Notes under the pieces: generated by a model | What the model was told of the DNA's origin: nothing | The model's input: the letters and a program-made list of their open reading frames with translations, nothing else | The model's database searches: none | From: Cenococcum geophilum 1.58 | Taxonomy: Eukaryota; Ascomycota; Dothideomycetes; Gloniales; Gloniaceae | DNA length: 64,000 bases | Assembly: GCA_001692895.1 (NCBI GenBank) | Contig: KV748177.1 | Location: 2,852,001-2,916,000, forward strand | Direction: 5' to 3' | Translations under genes and position numbers: made by a program | Part shown: positions 36,201-47,500 of the stretch, one piece after another | Numbering within the stretch: position 1 is the first letter of the stretch | Layout: each line of letters opens with the position of its first letter

Positions 36201-38403
36201 TAAGAACGTTAAGGATGTAAGAGCCTTTATAGGATTTACCAACTTCTACTAATAGTTTATTAATAACTTCTCCGCCCTAGTTTTACCCCTTATTACTCTA
36301 ACCCAAAAAAATAAAGCTTTTATCTTTAATAAAGAATGTAAGAAGGCCTTTATGTATCTAAAGGTTATGTTTACTACTATACCTATACTTTAACACTTTA
36401 ACCTAGAACGAATAAGTGTTATAGAAGCCGACTTATCTAATTACGTTACTAGAGGTATTCTATCTTAATATAACGAAGAAGGAGTATTATACCCTATAGC
36501 ATACTTCTTAAAGCAACTAAGCCCTGCTAAATATAATTACGAGATCTATAATAAAGAATTGCTAGCTATTATTAGATGCTTTAAGCAATAGCAACCTAAA
36601 CTAGAAGGCGCTGGATTTCTAATTAAGGTCCTTAGCGACTATAAGAACCTACAGTACTTCACGACTATAAAACAGTTAAGTTATCGTTAGGCTCGCTAGT
36701 TAGAATATCTATTACGCTTCCAATTCTTAATTATATACCGCCTAGGCGTCTAAGGTTAGAAGCCTAATACCCTAACCTAACGCTTACAAGACGCGCCAGC
36801 CTTAGAAGAAGCGCGCTCTTACTAAAATCAGACCCTACTTCGCCCTAAACTATTTAACCCTCCTACTAAAGATCTTATGGTATACGTCCTTAAAATAACT
36901 AATTAATTAATTAAATAGATTATAGTTAATAAATACCTAAATAACGAGTTTATCTAAGAGACGCTTAAACTAATGCAAGATGGCATTAGACGCTCTAGAA
37001 AGATTTCTTTAAGTAAATACAAAGCCCGCAGAAACCGCCTATATTACTAAAACCGTCTAGTTATCCCTAATTATAATAGGCTTAAGCTTAAGCTCCTTAA
37101 ACACGTACACGATTTACTAGTAGCCGGCCACCTAGGCTAAGGAAAAACCCTAGAACTACTCTAATAAAAATACTATTAGCCGAATATATATAATATAACA
37201 CGAAGGTATATCTCTAGCTACTATATCTACTAGCGAGCTAAAGCTTTATATAAGACGTATAATAGCCTTCTAAAGCTACTGCCTACTCTAGACCAAAGAT
37301 AGAAGGACATTTTAATTAACTTTGTTATTAATCTCCCTATAAGTAAAGGCTGTATAAATATTATAGTAGTTATAGACCGACTATCTAAAATAAGACACTT
37401 AATTGCCTGCCCTAATATATTAATACCTACCGTCGCCTAACTATTCCTAGATTATATATAGAAACTCCACGGACTCCCTAAAACGATCATCTCTAATAAA
37501 GGCAGCTAGTTTATCTCTGTATTTTGAAAAAAACTAACTATCTAACTTCGCATTAAAGCACTATTATCTATAGTATACTACCTAGAAACGGATAGTTAAA
37601 CGGAACGTGTAAATGCTATAATAGAGCAGTATATTTAGATATACATATCATACTTATAAGATAACTAGATTAACTGGCTTGCATTCGCCAAGTTTATAGC
37701 AAATAATTCCGTTTTAGAAACTATAAAGGTCTCCCTATTCCTAGCTAACTACGGCTAGCATCTATAAATGGGTTTTAAACCCTTTAGTAACGTTCCTTGC
37801 CCCACTTATTAAGCCTTATAAATTATAGAAGTAAACAAATTCGTAGAAAAGATAGAGGAACTATAATAGTTCCTTACTAACGAAATAATATGGGCCTAAT
37901 CTATCTATAAAGCCGTAGCGAATAAGAAACAAACCCTAGCACTAGCTTACTAAATTAGTAACTTCGTCTAGCTAGATATAAGAAATCTAAACACAAAACA
38001 ACCTGCTAAGAAACTTAATTAGAAGAACGCTAGCCCTTATAAGGTTAAGAAGGTTGTCTCCTCTCACTCCTACTAATTAAAGCTCCCTAATACGGTTAAA
38101 ATCTACCCCGTATTCTATATGTTAGTCCTCTATCCTACTACCCCCGTATTAGACGCCCTGCCTAAATAGATATAGAACCCTCCCCCACTAGTTAAAGTAG
38201 ATGGTAAAAACGAGTACTTTATTAAAAGAATTAATAATATTAAGTATAATAAACGGAAACGCTAATATATATATCTTATAAAATGGAAAGGCTTTACTAA
38301 GTCCTTATAGGAACCCGTTAACTCTATAGGACTTATATAAGCCGCAGAAGACTTTTACAAACTCCATCTAGAACTACTACAGCCCTATCTCGCAGAAGCT
38401 TAA
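33251..38403 (+). pseudogene. Gypsy-B2 Gag-Pol polyprotein with chromodomain, broken
   Basis: The first Gag codon is ATG at 33251. A CCHC knuckle LYFKCGSKDYILKYY lies at 34205-34250. Protease is ILINIGASGIGF near 34595 (DTGA altered to NIGA). Reverse transcriptase is at about 35560-36110 with FYVDY and TAYINDILIYS at 35983 (YVDD altered to YIND). RNase H is near 36410-36560 with [14 protein letters not shown]. Integrase has an HLGQGKTLELL zinc-region start at about 37120, the core VVIDRLSKIRHLIA at about 37370, and ETDSQTERVN near 37590. A chromodomain EYFIKRINNIKYN...LIKWKGF lies at 38205-38360. Stops are TAG/TAA at Trp and Gln positions. Confidence 0.92.
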
Positions 38404-38420
38404 GTTTAAAGGGGGGGTAC

Positions 38421-38791
38421 TATTACGGGACACCCTTGTAACACCTTACACACGTCCACCTATTTCTACCAACTTAGCAATTAGAGACTAACTATAAAAT
38501 GGCAATCTAACGGCAATCTAATGGCAATTTAACGGCAATTTACGGCATTCTGCTATATTCTGCTAAGTTCTACTAAATTCTGCTAAGTTCTGCTAGGACT
38601 ACGACCTAAACCCTATTCTGCCCTATATACGTATTAACTAAGCAACTAAGTTAAAGATATATGCCCTTTCTTCCCGTTTTCCTACCTTCTTTCCTTATGT
38701 AACGTCTTAACCTCCTTACACAGTTTATGTATATAGCCTAATAATATCTACCTTGCTATATATTATCGCCGCTCATACTTAATCCGTAACA
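38421..38791 (+). repeat. Gypsy-B2 3' LTR (371 bp)
   Basis: It starts TATTACGGGACACCC (TG altered to TA) and ends AATCCGTAACA, with duplication GTTTT after it. Decamers TTCTGCTAAG repeat at 38545-38610. Confidence 0.92.
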
Positions 38792-38796
38792 GTTTT

Positions 38797-39993
38797 TTAC
38801 CTCTAGGACTAAGAGATAAGAGACCTAAGGAGGTTATTATCTACTATAAAAACTAGGAAACTCCCCCCTATAAGATGCCAAAGTTAAATAGGTATAAAAA
38901 AAACCTCCTATAGAAATAAGTGATAATCAGTCTACGACTACATTTACTTTTTCTGCCCCTTCTCCTTCTCTTGGCCTATTTGGGACAGGAGAAAAAAGAG
39001 GACATCCTTAGTCTTCTACTAAAAAAGAAAACCAAAAACCTGCAAGAAAGATAACAAAATTAATAACTTTTACGGCTGGTATACCTAGTATATCTTTCCC
39101 TCCCCTTTCTCCAAAATAATACCTATAAAAGGCCCTAGAAAGCCTAATACAGGCTTATAAAGGGCTTACGAAACAAAGTCTATTAACTATTTACATTAAA
39201 ACTATAAGTAAAAAAGCCAGTTTTAGGGTTTATAGGTAGAACGAAAGGAAAATAAAATATCCTTCTTATAACTATAAAAGAGTATAATATAGATTTCTTA
39301 GTTAAATATAAGGAAATAGGGCATAACTGCTTTACCTTTTAAAGAGAATAAAAACTAGAACCTTGGGTTTAAATTATAGCCCATAGGGTTCCTACCTTAC
39401 CTTTCCTAAAAAAAAGGAGGCTCTAAGCTTCTAAAAGAAGAAATTAAGACTTTTAATCCTATAGGGATATAAGGACTACCTAGATAGATCTTATTTAGTA
39501 AAAAAAGATATAATCTACAGACCAGATTTGGTTCTATAGTCTTTACTATAAAGAATAAGGAGAAAAGATAAGAAATCCTTAAACAAAAAGAGATTCTAAT
39601 TGCGGGTACAGCTACTAAGGTAGTAAAATACCTAGAAGTCTCTCCTACTACGCAGTATACTAGCTGCTAAAAATTTGGCTATATAGGAGATAGATGCTCT
39701 ACTAGGGCCTACAGATTTTATGCGGCTGCATATTTATCTAAAGACCACTGCTGTCCTACCTGTTTAATAATGGGCAAGGCTTGCAAGCACACTACCCCTC
39801 TTTGCATTAATTGTAAGGGAAAATACTTTACTAATAGCAAAGACTGTAAGACTCTTAAAGCAGCTAAACTGGTAGATACTAGCTTAGAAGATTTTATAGA
39901 AGAATAAAAACAAGATCCTAGAAGCCTATTAGGCCTTTAATAAAACAATATTAGAGAGTAAGAGATAGAAGCAAATTATAAAAGGATAGGGAT
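38797..39993 (+). pseudogene. Gag-only retroposon copy 1, Gag/ORF1-like gene
   Basis: The readable end (about 39640-39910) gives QYTSC, KFGYIGDRCSTRAYRFYAA, then LSKDHCCPTCLIMGKACKHT, TPLCINCKGKYFTNSKDC and KAAKLVDTSLEDFIEE, then a stop. This is a chain of Cys/His knuckles as in LINE ORF1 proteins; RIP turned only a few Cys/His into Tyr. Upstream sequence is rich in Lys and Ser codons but frame-broken. Nothing resembling reverse transcriptase follows before the tail at 40238. The protein would bind RNA, and how the element mobilises is unknown. Confidence 0.7.
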
Positions 39994-40238
39994 AGGTGTT
40001 AGGATTTCCTATAGTTTTTCCTACCATTTTCTCATTCCCTAGTAGTTGTAGTAACTTAGTATCTTACTAAGGAGCTATAAACCCTTAGGGGTTTATAAAC
40101 TATTAGGATATAGCTACTAGTATATATTAAGCTGCCTAGAAAGGATTTATATATATAGAACTATAGCGCCATAGCCTAGAGGCTGCATGCGCAGTATTTT
40201 ACGTAGTATAATACAACGGATATTAAAAAAAAACAAAA
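39994..40238 (+). other. Retroposon 3' end, LTR-like segment and A-rich tail
   Basis: It begins TGTTAGGATTTCC, a copia-LTR-like start. It contains a ~115-bp stretch (about 40085-40215) whose reverse complement recurs at about 63175-63300, and ends in AAAAAAAAACAAAAAA. The 13-bp duplication follows. It could be a captured LTR serving as a 3' untranslated region. Confidence 0.6.
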
Positions 40239-40251
40239 AAACTAGCGTCCT

Positions 40252-41334
40252 TCCTCTATAGGGTCATATTATAGTAACTCGACTATAAAAAGTGGGTTAC
40301 TTCCCTCCGTAATAACAGCCCACTAGTGCTAAAACTAGGGCAGGCTATAGTCTATAAGCGTTTTCTGCTAATTTGTAAGTATCTAATAAATAAGGTATAG
40401 GCGATAATTAAAATAGGCGTTATTATCCTTAGCGATAGTAGGAGGAGTATTAGGTTAGTGGGCTAGAAAGCAAGGTAGATTATTATAAATAGACTATTTA
40501 AAGCGGTCCTATAAAGTAACTGGCTCCATAATAGGGCTGTAAAGTAAAGCGGTTATAAATAAGAAGCGTAGCTAGGCGCTAATAGTAAAAATAGCGGCCT
40601 TTATTAAGTAATTAATCTACTTATAATTATTCTCTAGTAGCCTAAGGGCCATATAGACGGCCTAGAAGGTTAGATAAACTATACTAGCAATAGTACGGAG
40701 GTTTTTAAAGGAGGTAGGGCCGGGAACGGATATTAGTAGTAGCTATAAGTAGAACCTCTCGCCTGTAATAGGGCTATAATAATATATACGGCTTATTATA
40801 AAGCCTTATTAGCGTAAACGCTACTCTTATTACTTTAAAATAAAAGTATACTACTTAGGGAAGTCTTAATATAGGCCGTTATAGCCGTCCTTATACCCCG
40901 CATTATACTTAAAGAAGGCCATTAGTATAGAGCGAGAGAGCTTAAGGCGCTGCTAAATTTTATTAGCGGACTAATTAGGCTAAAAGTACACGGACTGCTT
41001 ACCTAAAAGATATACCGTAAGCTAGGTTATAAGGGGGAACTCCTTATAAATAGAAAGCTTAAATAGCCGCTAGATAGCCTTAAAGGGGCCAATATAACGG
41101 CCCTATAAATACTAGCTTATCTTTTTACCATCTATAAGCTGTAAAGTGGTACGGTCGTTCCCCTTATATATATACTTATAGATATACTTAACGGACCGCA
41201 TAAAGGCGTAGACCTAAATATTTATATACGCATAATACTTTATAGTTAGATATAGGCAGTATAGAATAACTTAGCGGTTATCTATTTTAAATATAGCTCC
41301 CCCTAGTAAGCGGACAGACTATAACTATAGATTA
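40252..41334 (-). pseudogene. Helitron helicase, N-terminal half (broken)
   Basis: The reverse strand from 41334 reads IDNRQVILYCLYLT, AFMRSVKYIYKYIYKGNDRT, LLGKQSVYF, SGERFYL-like ITGERFYLRLLL, GPTSFKNLRTI, YLTF-AVYMALRLLENN, and further down ITEGSNPLFIV. These are signature blocks of fungal Helitron proteins between Rep and helicase. The frame stops at the 13-bp duplication 40239-40251 and continues at 1364. Stops are TAG at expected Gln and Trp. Confidence 0.87.
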
Positions 41335-43303
41335 AGGAACACCAAAAGCAAGATCTGACCCATACTGTCCTATAGGGGTTCCTTTCCGTCTTATCTTGTC
41401 TACACGGTTAAGCTAAGAGTGAGGATCTCGTCTGTTACTAATGCAGCGGCGTTACGTTATGGCTAGAGGGCGCTTTTAAATGCTTAGTCCTTGACGCCGT
41501 TAGAACAGCAGAGTTTTCGCAGGTCTTAGCATGCCAAGACCTAAATATTACCAAAGATAACTATAAATAGAGGAATAGTTTTAAAAACTACCTAACGTCT
41601 CTTTACCTAGGCTACCGATCTAGGGTTATAAGCTAGCGCTTATATTTACTAGTAGAAGTAATAGGTCTAAGGGGACAATAGGGCACCTCTATACTTATTC
41701 CGCTCTAAGACTACTATGGCAGTAAGGGTATAGGAAGAATCTCGACACCATTAACCGTATTAGATGACGCTAATCCTCTATTAATATCGGCGGCGTTAAT
41801 CCTTACACTTTTTTAACCGCGTTAGTTAGTTAGGCGTAGGCCTTAGACTTAGGGGCGACTTAGATTAGCCGTAAGGTATAGGCCTTAGACTCTCTAGCAA
41901 CTCGGTTAGCCTAATGGGCCTTAAACTTAGAGAAGAGCTAGGAACGAACCTAGTGGAGGTTAAGGAACGGATAAAGATAAATAGGTATTAGTTAAGGCGT
42001 AATAATAATAAGTTTAGTTAATAGATAGCTAGGGGACGATAGCTACGTAGAGTTGAGTTATTATAGGCCTATATCTATAAGACACGGTCAGTCTATAGTT
42101 GTAAGAGCGTTATAGGTAACGCGAAGCAGTTAGTAACGGCTATAGGGTGTGGTATATAATGGCAGTGACGGACGACTTTAGGAACCTTACCCCTTTACTA
42201 GGCTCTAACTCCTAGTGGACCTATTTTAGAGGAAGGATTAACACCTTATTGACGACACTATCTATATAGCCTAAAAGGACAGACGCGTGTATCGGTCTAT
42301 CTAGGTAGGGGTAGGCTGTAAGGATAGGCTTATAGAGCAAATTAGGTATATATAGGCAGTAGTTAGTTTTAGCCGGCTGGCTGCTATGGAAGTAGATAGG
42401 CGTCTAAGGGGCGTCTAAAGTAGAAAACTATAGTAAAGGGCCCTAGTAAGAGGGCCTCTGTAACTCTACTTTATATATAACTCTTATAGCTCTACAATAC
42501 AAATATATCCTAGACCGTACCGGAACGTCCTTATATAGGGAGCTCCTAGCTAAGCCGAAGGCTACTAAGGCGGTTATAAACTAGTTTATATAGATAGATC
42601 TCCTACTATACATATTACCAGCTAGAGAGCTAACTAGGGCGAAGAAAGGAGGCTAAGAAGTGCTTTAAGAATCTGGCAGAACTTAGTAATATAGTAGAAC
42701 TTAGCAGAACTTAGTAGAACTTAATAGAATTTAGTAAGTTAGCAGAAGTCAGTAGAAATTGGCAAAAGTTAGCAAAAGTTAATAATTTGGCAGAATTTGG
42801 CAGAAGCTGCGGATACTGCGAAAATTACAGATATTATAGATATTGCGGTAAAAATAGAATATAGTAGAATTTGGTAGAATTTGGTAGGGGGCGTATATAA
42901 GGTATTATAGGGTGGTCCTATAACACTGTCCTACGTCTACCTCCTTACTACTAACCTTTTATACTACTAGCCTTACGGGCCGCTAGCCTACGCCCTACCT
43001 AGATAACCGGAGCAGCTAAAAACGAAACTTATGCCTAGCTATATACCTTACTAGACGGACCTAGAAGTACGCATTAAAATGGCTTTTCTATAGCGCCTTA
43101 AGGAGACGTCTACGCGTACTTAGTAGTTACTAATTAGAAGAGAGGCTATATAGGCCATATAATAGCAGAAGAAGAGGCTTTATCCGGCTCTAGATAGTAA
43201 TACGGTTTCCCTTTTATATATATTATATATACCCAGATAGACCCGCTATATAGACCCTAACGGGAGCCGCAACAGCGTAATTGAATATTATTATTATTAT
43301 TAT
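41335..43303 (+). mobile_element. Chimeric retroposon with the LINE 3' end (1969 bp)
   Basis: The 15-bp duplication TATAACTATAGATTA (41320-41334, 43304-43318) interrupts the Helitron gene, and the Helitron protein resumes on both sides. Positions 42523-43303 match the last 775 bp of the Tad-like LINE (31788-32562), including coding end, decamer array and (ATT)n tail. Positions 41335-42522 do not match that LINE or anything else I recognise in the window. The element is therefore either a non-autonomous retroposon using the LINE tail, or a truncated relative with a very divergent upstream part. It starts AGGAACACCAAAAGC. Confidence 0.78.
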
Positions 43304-43318
43304 TATAACTATAGATTA

Positions 43319-44068
43319 TTATAATAGCGGTATTCTGGATAGCCGTCCTTATGTATAATAGTAGTAGGGTTAAAAGGCTAAGGGTACCGCTTTAAGCAGG
43401 TTAGTAAAAGGCCTAGCTATAACGTAACTATATAGGGAGCTCGCGGATTCTAGGAACCGCAAGGGCCGTAAACTATTATTAACTTTACAATCTTAGTAAG
43501 ATAACTGGTAAAATTATCCTTAGGCTATAGAAGCTCCGCGGATATAAAATAGTTAATAACGGCTAGGTCTAGTAGCCTATCGCAGTTATATAGATATAGA
43601 AAGAGTAGTAGGTATAAATAGGGCAGGCCCCGTTTCTAGTACTTAATAGTTTAAACGCAGCCGCGAAACTAGCTAAAGATCTATACCTATTTTAGGTCGT
43701 ATAAAAGTAGTTTAGCTTTAGGTAAAAGACGTATATAATTAAATCGGGCCTATTTATAGCGGTCTAGCTAGGTAGTAGCTTATAGGTAATCTTGTCCTAC
43801 TTAGGGTTAGTAATAAATATAATAAATAGGCTTAAACGGCTGTATTTATAAATAATAGCTATTAAAATCCTAAAAGTACTAGCGAATAAAGCGAGCTCCG
43901 CTAAAGAAGCTTAATAGAAGGATTACGCGGCAGCCTAATAATTTAGGGTCTAAATTAGCGCGGGTAAAAGTATCTATAACGCTGTTATATAGCTCTATAC
44001 GGAATTTAGTCTAGTAAAAGCGGATCTAGTTAAGCTTATTCTAATTATATAGCGCCTATATATCTACT
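43319..44068 (-). pseudogene. Helitron Rep nuclease domain (broken)
   Basis: The reverse strand reads FIR-YF-DFNSYYL, KYQKRGLPYLYLLLFLYLY with a stop, then VINYFISAELL, KIVKLIIVYGPCGS, NPRAP, FNPTTIIHKDGYPEYRYYN. The HUH motif expected after KRGLP has His-hydrophobic-His. Here TAT TTA TAC at 43612-43620 gives Tyr-Leu-Tyr, so both metal-binding His are lost by C-to-T. The downstream Tyr nucleophiles are not resolved. The domain would nick DNA to start rolling-circle transposition. Confidence 0.88.
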
Positions 44069-44241
44069 TATCGGTATACTCACTTTATTAACGTGCACGA
44101 ATATCACTTATAGTGGTACGTATGCGGTGTTGAAGTTGGTAGTTAATTGTTTTTACTAGAAGTAAGGGGTTGCTCCAAGGTTAGGTTAGCTAACCTCACT
44201 ACGTGGTCCCGTGACCACGTCATATAATTAACGTTCCAACA
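44069..44241 (-). repeat. Copia-2 3' LTR (173 bp)
   Basis: The + strand reads TATCGGTATACTCACT...GTTCCAACA. It contains the palindrome-like ACGTGGTCCCGTGACCACGT at about 44200-44220. Confidence 0.9.
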
Positions 44242-44559
44242 CTAGAGCAACTCTAAAAAAAAGACTAATCTATACTTTAAAGTTAAGTCTACTTTTAGGC
44301 TATTCGTAGTATATACGCAATAGCGACTTTCTGCCAAATTCTGCCATATTACCAAATTCTGCCAAATTCTGACATGTTACCGAATTCTGCCGAATTCTGC
44401 TATAATACCAAATTTTACCAAATTCTACCAAATTCTGCCGAACCTAACTTCTGCCAACTAATTAGGATTTTCTATCCCCGGGATGGAAAATTACTATTAG
44501 CTCGCTTAGTACTAGCGCCAACGCTAAACTAAAGTTGAATCCGTTCGCTTAACCTACCC

Positions 44560-47500
44560 TATAGCCCGTAATTTAACTTAATTTATATTAATAAGCTGTA
44601 ATAGTGCCATATAGGGCTTACCCTTTATTATAGCGTCCGTAGGGTTAGTATCTCCATTAATCTACTTAACTTTAGTAATCTGTCTTTGTTTATAAGCTTA
44701 GCGAAGGCATATTATATTAATTATTAAGTATTTCTCTTACGTAGTTTCTAGTCGGACAAGATAGTTATATAAAGACTTTAAATTAGTATAGAAAACGAGT
44801 GGTAAGTTAACCTATAAGACCTTATCTAGCGTAGATTTAATTATAGCGCTTATATCGAAACTATATGCTATACTGTATAACTCTAAGGCTAATACACTCC
44901 TAGTAACTCTTTTACACTTAACTAAGGACTAGTAGACGATATTTGCCTTATTTAAGGCGTCTGCTAGTATAAGTACGTAGCTAATTTACAAAGATAAGTC
45001 CTTATTGTTGGTAAAGGAAGCGTTTATAAATACCAGGAGTTATAAGGTATTAACGTCTAGCTTAACGAACTTTAGGCCTCTATTTGCGTTCTTAATCTAC
45101 TAGCTTAATTGCTTATTAAGACTCTTTATATTGTCTTTAACTAGGTTAATTACCTAGGTAGTAAAGGATAGGTTAAATAAGGCCTCTAGCTAATAGACTA
45201 AGGCGATATAGGCTCCTCTAGCGCGTTAAGCGATATACTAATCCTTTAGCGTAAATAGGCCACGCGTAACTTCTTTAGAGCTAGTACTGTCTACTAGTGT
45301 AGTATTAACCACACTAAGGTTCTTACACTGGCGCTTTTACATTAGCGTAATACTCCCGTCTTATATTAATTAAATAAGTCCTCCGTTAAACTTAATTAGT
45401 GTATTAGCGGTTAATTACTCTCGCTCCTTAGCTATAAATTTGGCCTTATATAGTTCGCTTTATTTAGCCTCTATAAAGGTATTATCTGCAAGGAATAGTG
45501 TATTATTAGTTTATAGGCCGATAATTCTAAAAGGCTTGTTGCTATAGAGCAAGCAAGGGTCGTACGTGGACTGGTCCATTCGCAGCTAATTAATGTAGTG
45601 TAAATAGTAGGTCTTAAATTAGTGGTTTCTAGCTTTAGGTACTCTATAAAGTAGCTTTATAACCTTTAGAATGGAGTCCGTATTAATTCCCAATTATTTA
45701 TTTAGCTCGTATGGTAGTTGTACATAAAACTCGCGGTTTAGGTTCGTAGTGGACTAGATGTAGGCTTGTAAGATGTCTTAGAGGTAGAGTTGTATCTATA
45801 GTAGTATAGCAGCGATATAGAGAATTAGCCGCTAGCTAACCCGTTAAATTGTTAGTAACTAAGTAAGGACTAGCTCTTTTTCTAAATTATTATAGGCCTA
45901 TATAATAAGTCGTAATTTCTTAAAGGCTTTATTAGTTCCCTTATTCTTAATCTTATTAATAAACCGTAAGTTAAAGAGTTTAACCCCCTTTAGTATATCG
46001 CGTAGCTTAATGATCTTAAAGACGCCTTTCTTAAGTAGGCCTGTAACCTCCTTTTGTTATAAAGCGCTAAATTAGGTGTTATTATCGTTCTATAAGTAGA
46101 TAGCGATATCAGTAATATCTATAATATTACCCGTAAAAGCACCTGTATCTATTATAGCGTCTATAGTAGCTATATCTGCGATAGCCGTAAGTAATAGGTA
46201 TTTACGGGGGCGACCTCTACCTCGCTTTGGCGGTAGCTGTAATTCGGCTTTAGGTAACGATTGAGGTTTAGCTGATAAAGGTACTAGTTTAGCTGATTTA
46301 ATAGGCTCTCGTGGTTTAACTAGGTCTTATAGGTCTAATAGGTAAAGTTTTACAACCGTAAAGCGGAAGGTTGTAGGCCTATTTAGTAGCTTTATGGTAT
46401 AGGTCTTACCGTTAACGGCAAGTAGCGTGTATAGCCTATCCTAATAACCACTTTAGCTAGTATTGCCTTCTCTCTAGACTAAGACAGGCGAACTAGGTGG
46501 GAGGCCGTAAATAGCGTTAGTTTATAGTCCGTTTCGCATATTAAGAGCGTTAGCGATCTATCGTTTAGCTTATAGCTTCTAGATTTCCACTATTGCTTTC
46601 TTAATAGCCGCAGCTTACTATGTAACTAAAGGTAATAGCGCGTCCGATTTAACTATTTAGGGGTAGGCTCTAAAGACTAGGAGTATAGGGACTAGGCCTT
46701 CTAGGCCAGCCGTATTATTAATAGCTTTAAAGGCTATTTATAGGGCCATCTCCTTACTAATTTTAGGGATTTCAGTTATAATAATTTGGTAGGCTTATTA
46801 TAGCGGACTATAGTAGCGCTCTACCATTCTAATGGAATTGTGTGATTTGACTAGAACTAACTTTATAGTTACTCCTATAGTAGCAGCGTAGTGCTTAAAC
46901 TCCTTGCTGACAAAGTTCTTCCCGGCGTCTATAGTAATTAGGTTTAGTAGTCCTAAGTAGCTATTAATCTAGTATATCTATAGAATGTCCTAAGTATGCT
47001 TAGCGCTAATATCTTATAGCCATCTGCCAGCTTAAAATCGAGTTACTTCGTCAACTACGTGTAGTAGGGGGGAGCCGCTAATATACATAATGTTAATAAT
47101 GATATTATAATTGAAATTAACGTTATCTTATAGGGTAAAGCGAAATCTACCTAGAGATCTGCTATACTTCTAGCAATAGTGGCAGAGTCTAGTTAGCTCT
47201 TTAATAGCGGATCTATTAGTATTATAGCCGTGGCCAGCCTTATTAAGAAGCTTTTACAGTCTATTAACTAATAGGTAACCAAATCGATGGTATAAACGTT
47301 ATAGTTCTACATTAGTTAAGTAGCAAGGGTTTATATTAAAAGACTTAACTAAATAAGACTATAAGGAGAAGCTCTATAAGAGAAATGGGTGGCTAAATCG
47401 TCTAACTACTAGCACCCTTTTAGTGCGAGTAATAATAACGTCCTTTAGGTTATCGTATTTAATATAGAGTCTATCTATATCTGCTAAGCAAAGTAGGAAG

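Larger units (their letters stand above)
32904..38791 (+). mobile_element. Gypsy-B2: Ty3/gypsy element with chromodomain, forward, complete
   Basis: It has LTRs at 32904-33216 (313 bp) and 38421-38791 (371 bp) and a perfect duplication GTTTT on both sides. A polypurine tract AAAGGGGGGGTAC immediately precedes the 3' LTR. It is the same family as Gypsy-B1. It is inserted in the gag-only retroposon. Its reading frame is less disrupted than that of B1, so its domains are the easiest to read in the window. Confidence 0.93.
1378..40238 (+). mobile_element. Gag-only non-LTR-like retroposon, copy 1 (about 2.0 kb without insertions)
   Basis: It is bounded by the 13-bp direct repeat AAACTAGCGTCCT (1365-1377 and 40239-40251) and ends in an A-rich tail (about 40224-40240). 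Its own sequence is 1378-1626, 32577-32903 and 38797-40238. The rest is the LINE (1627-32562) and Gypsy-B2 (32904-38791). Removing these with their duplications leaves about 2018 bp. It carries one Gag/ORF1-like reading frame with Cys/His knuckles and no visible reverse transcriptase. Long duplications and an A-rich tail point to target-primed reverse transcription with borrowed machinery. A partial second copy lies at 54139-55960. Confidence 0.7.
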
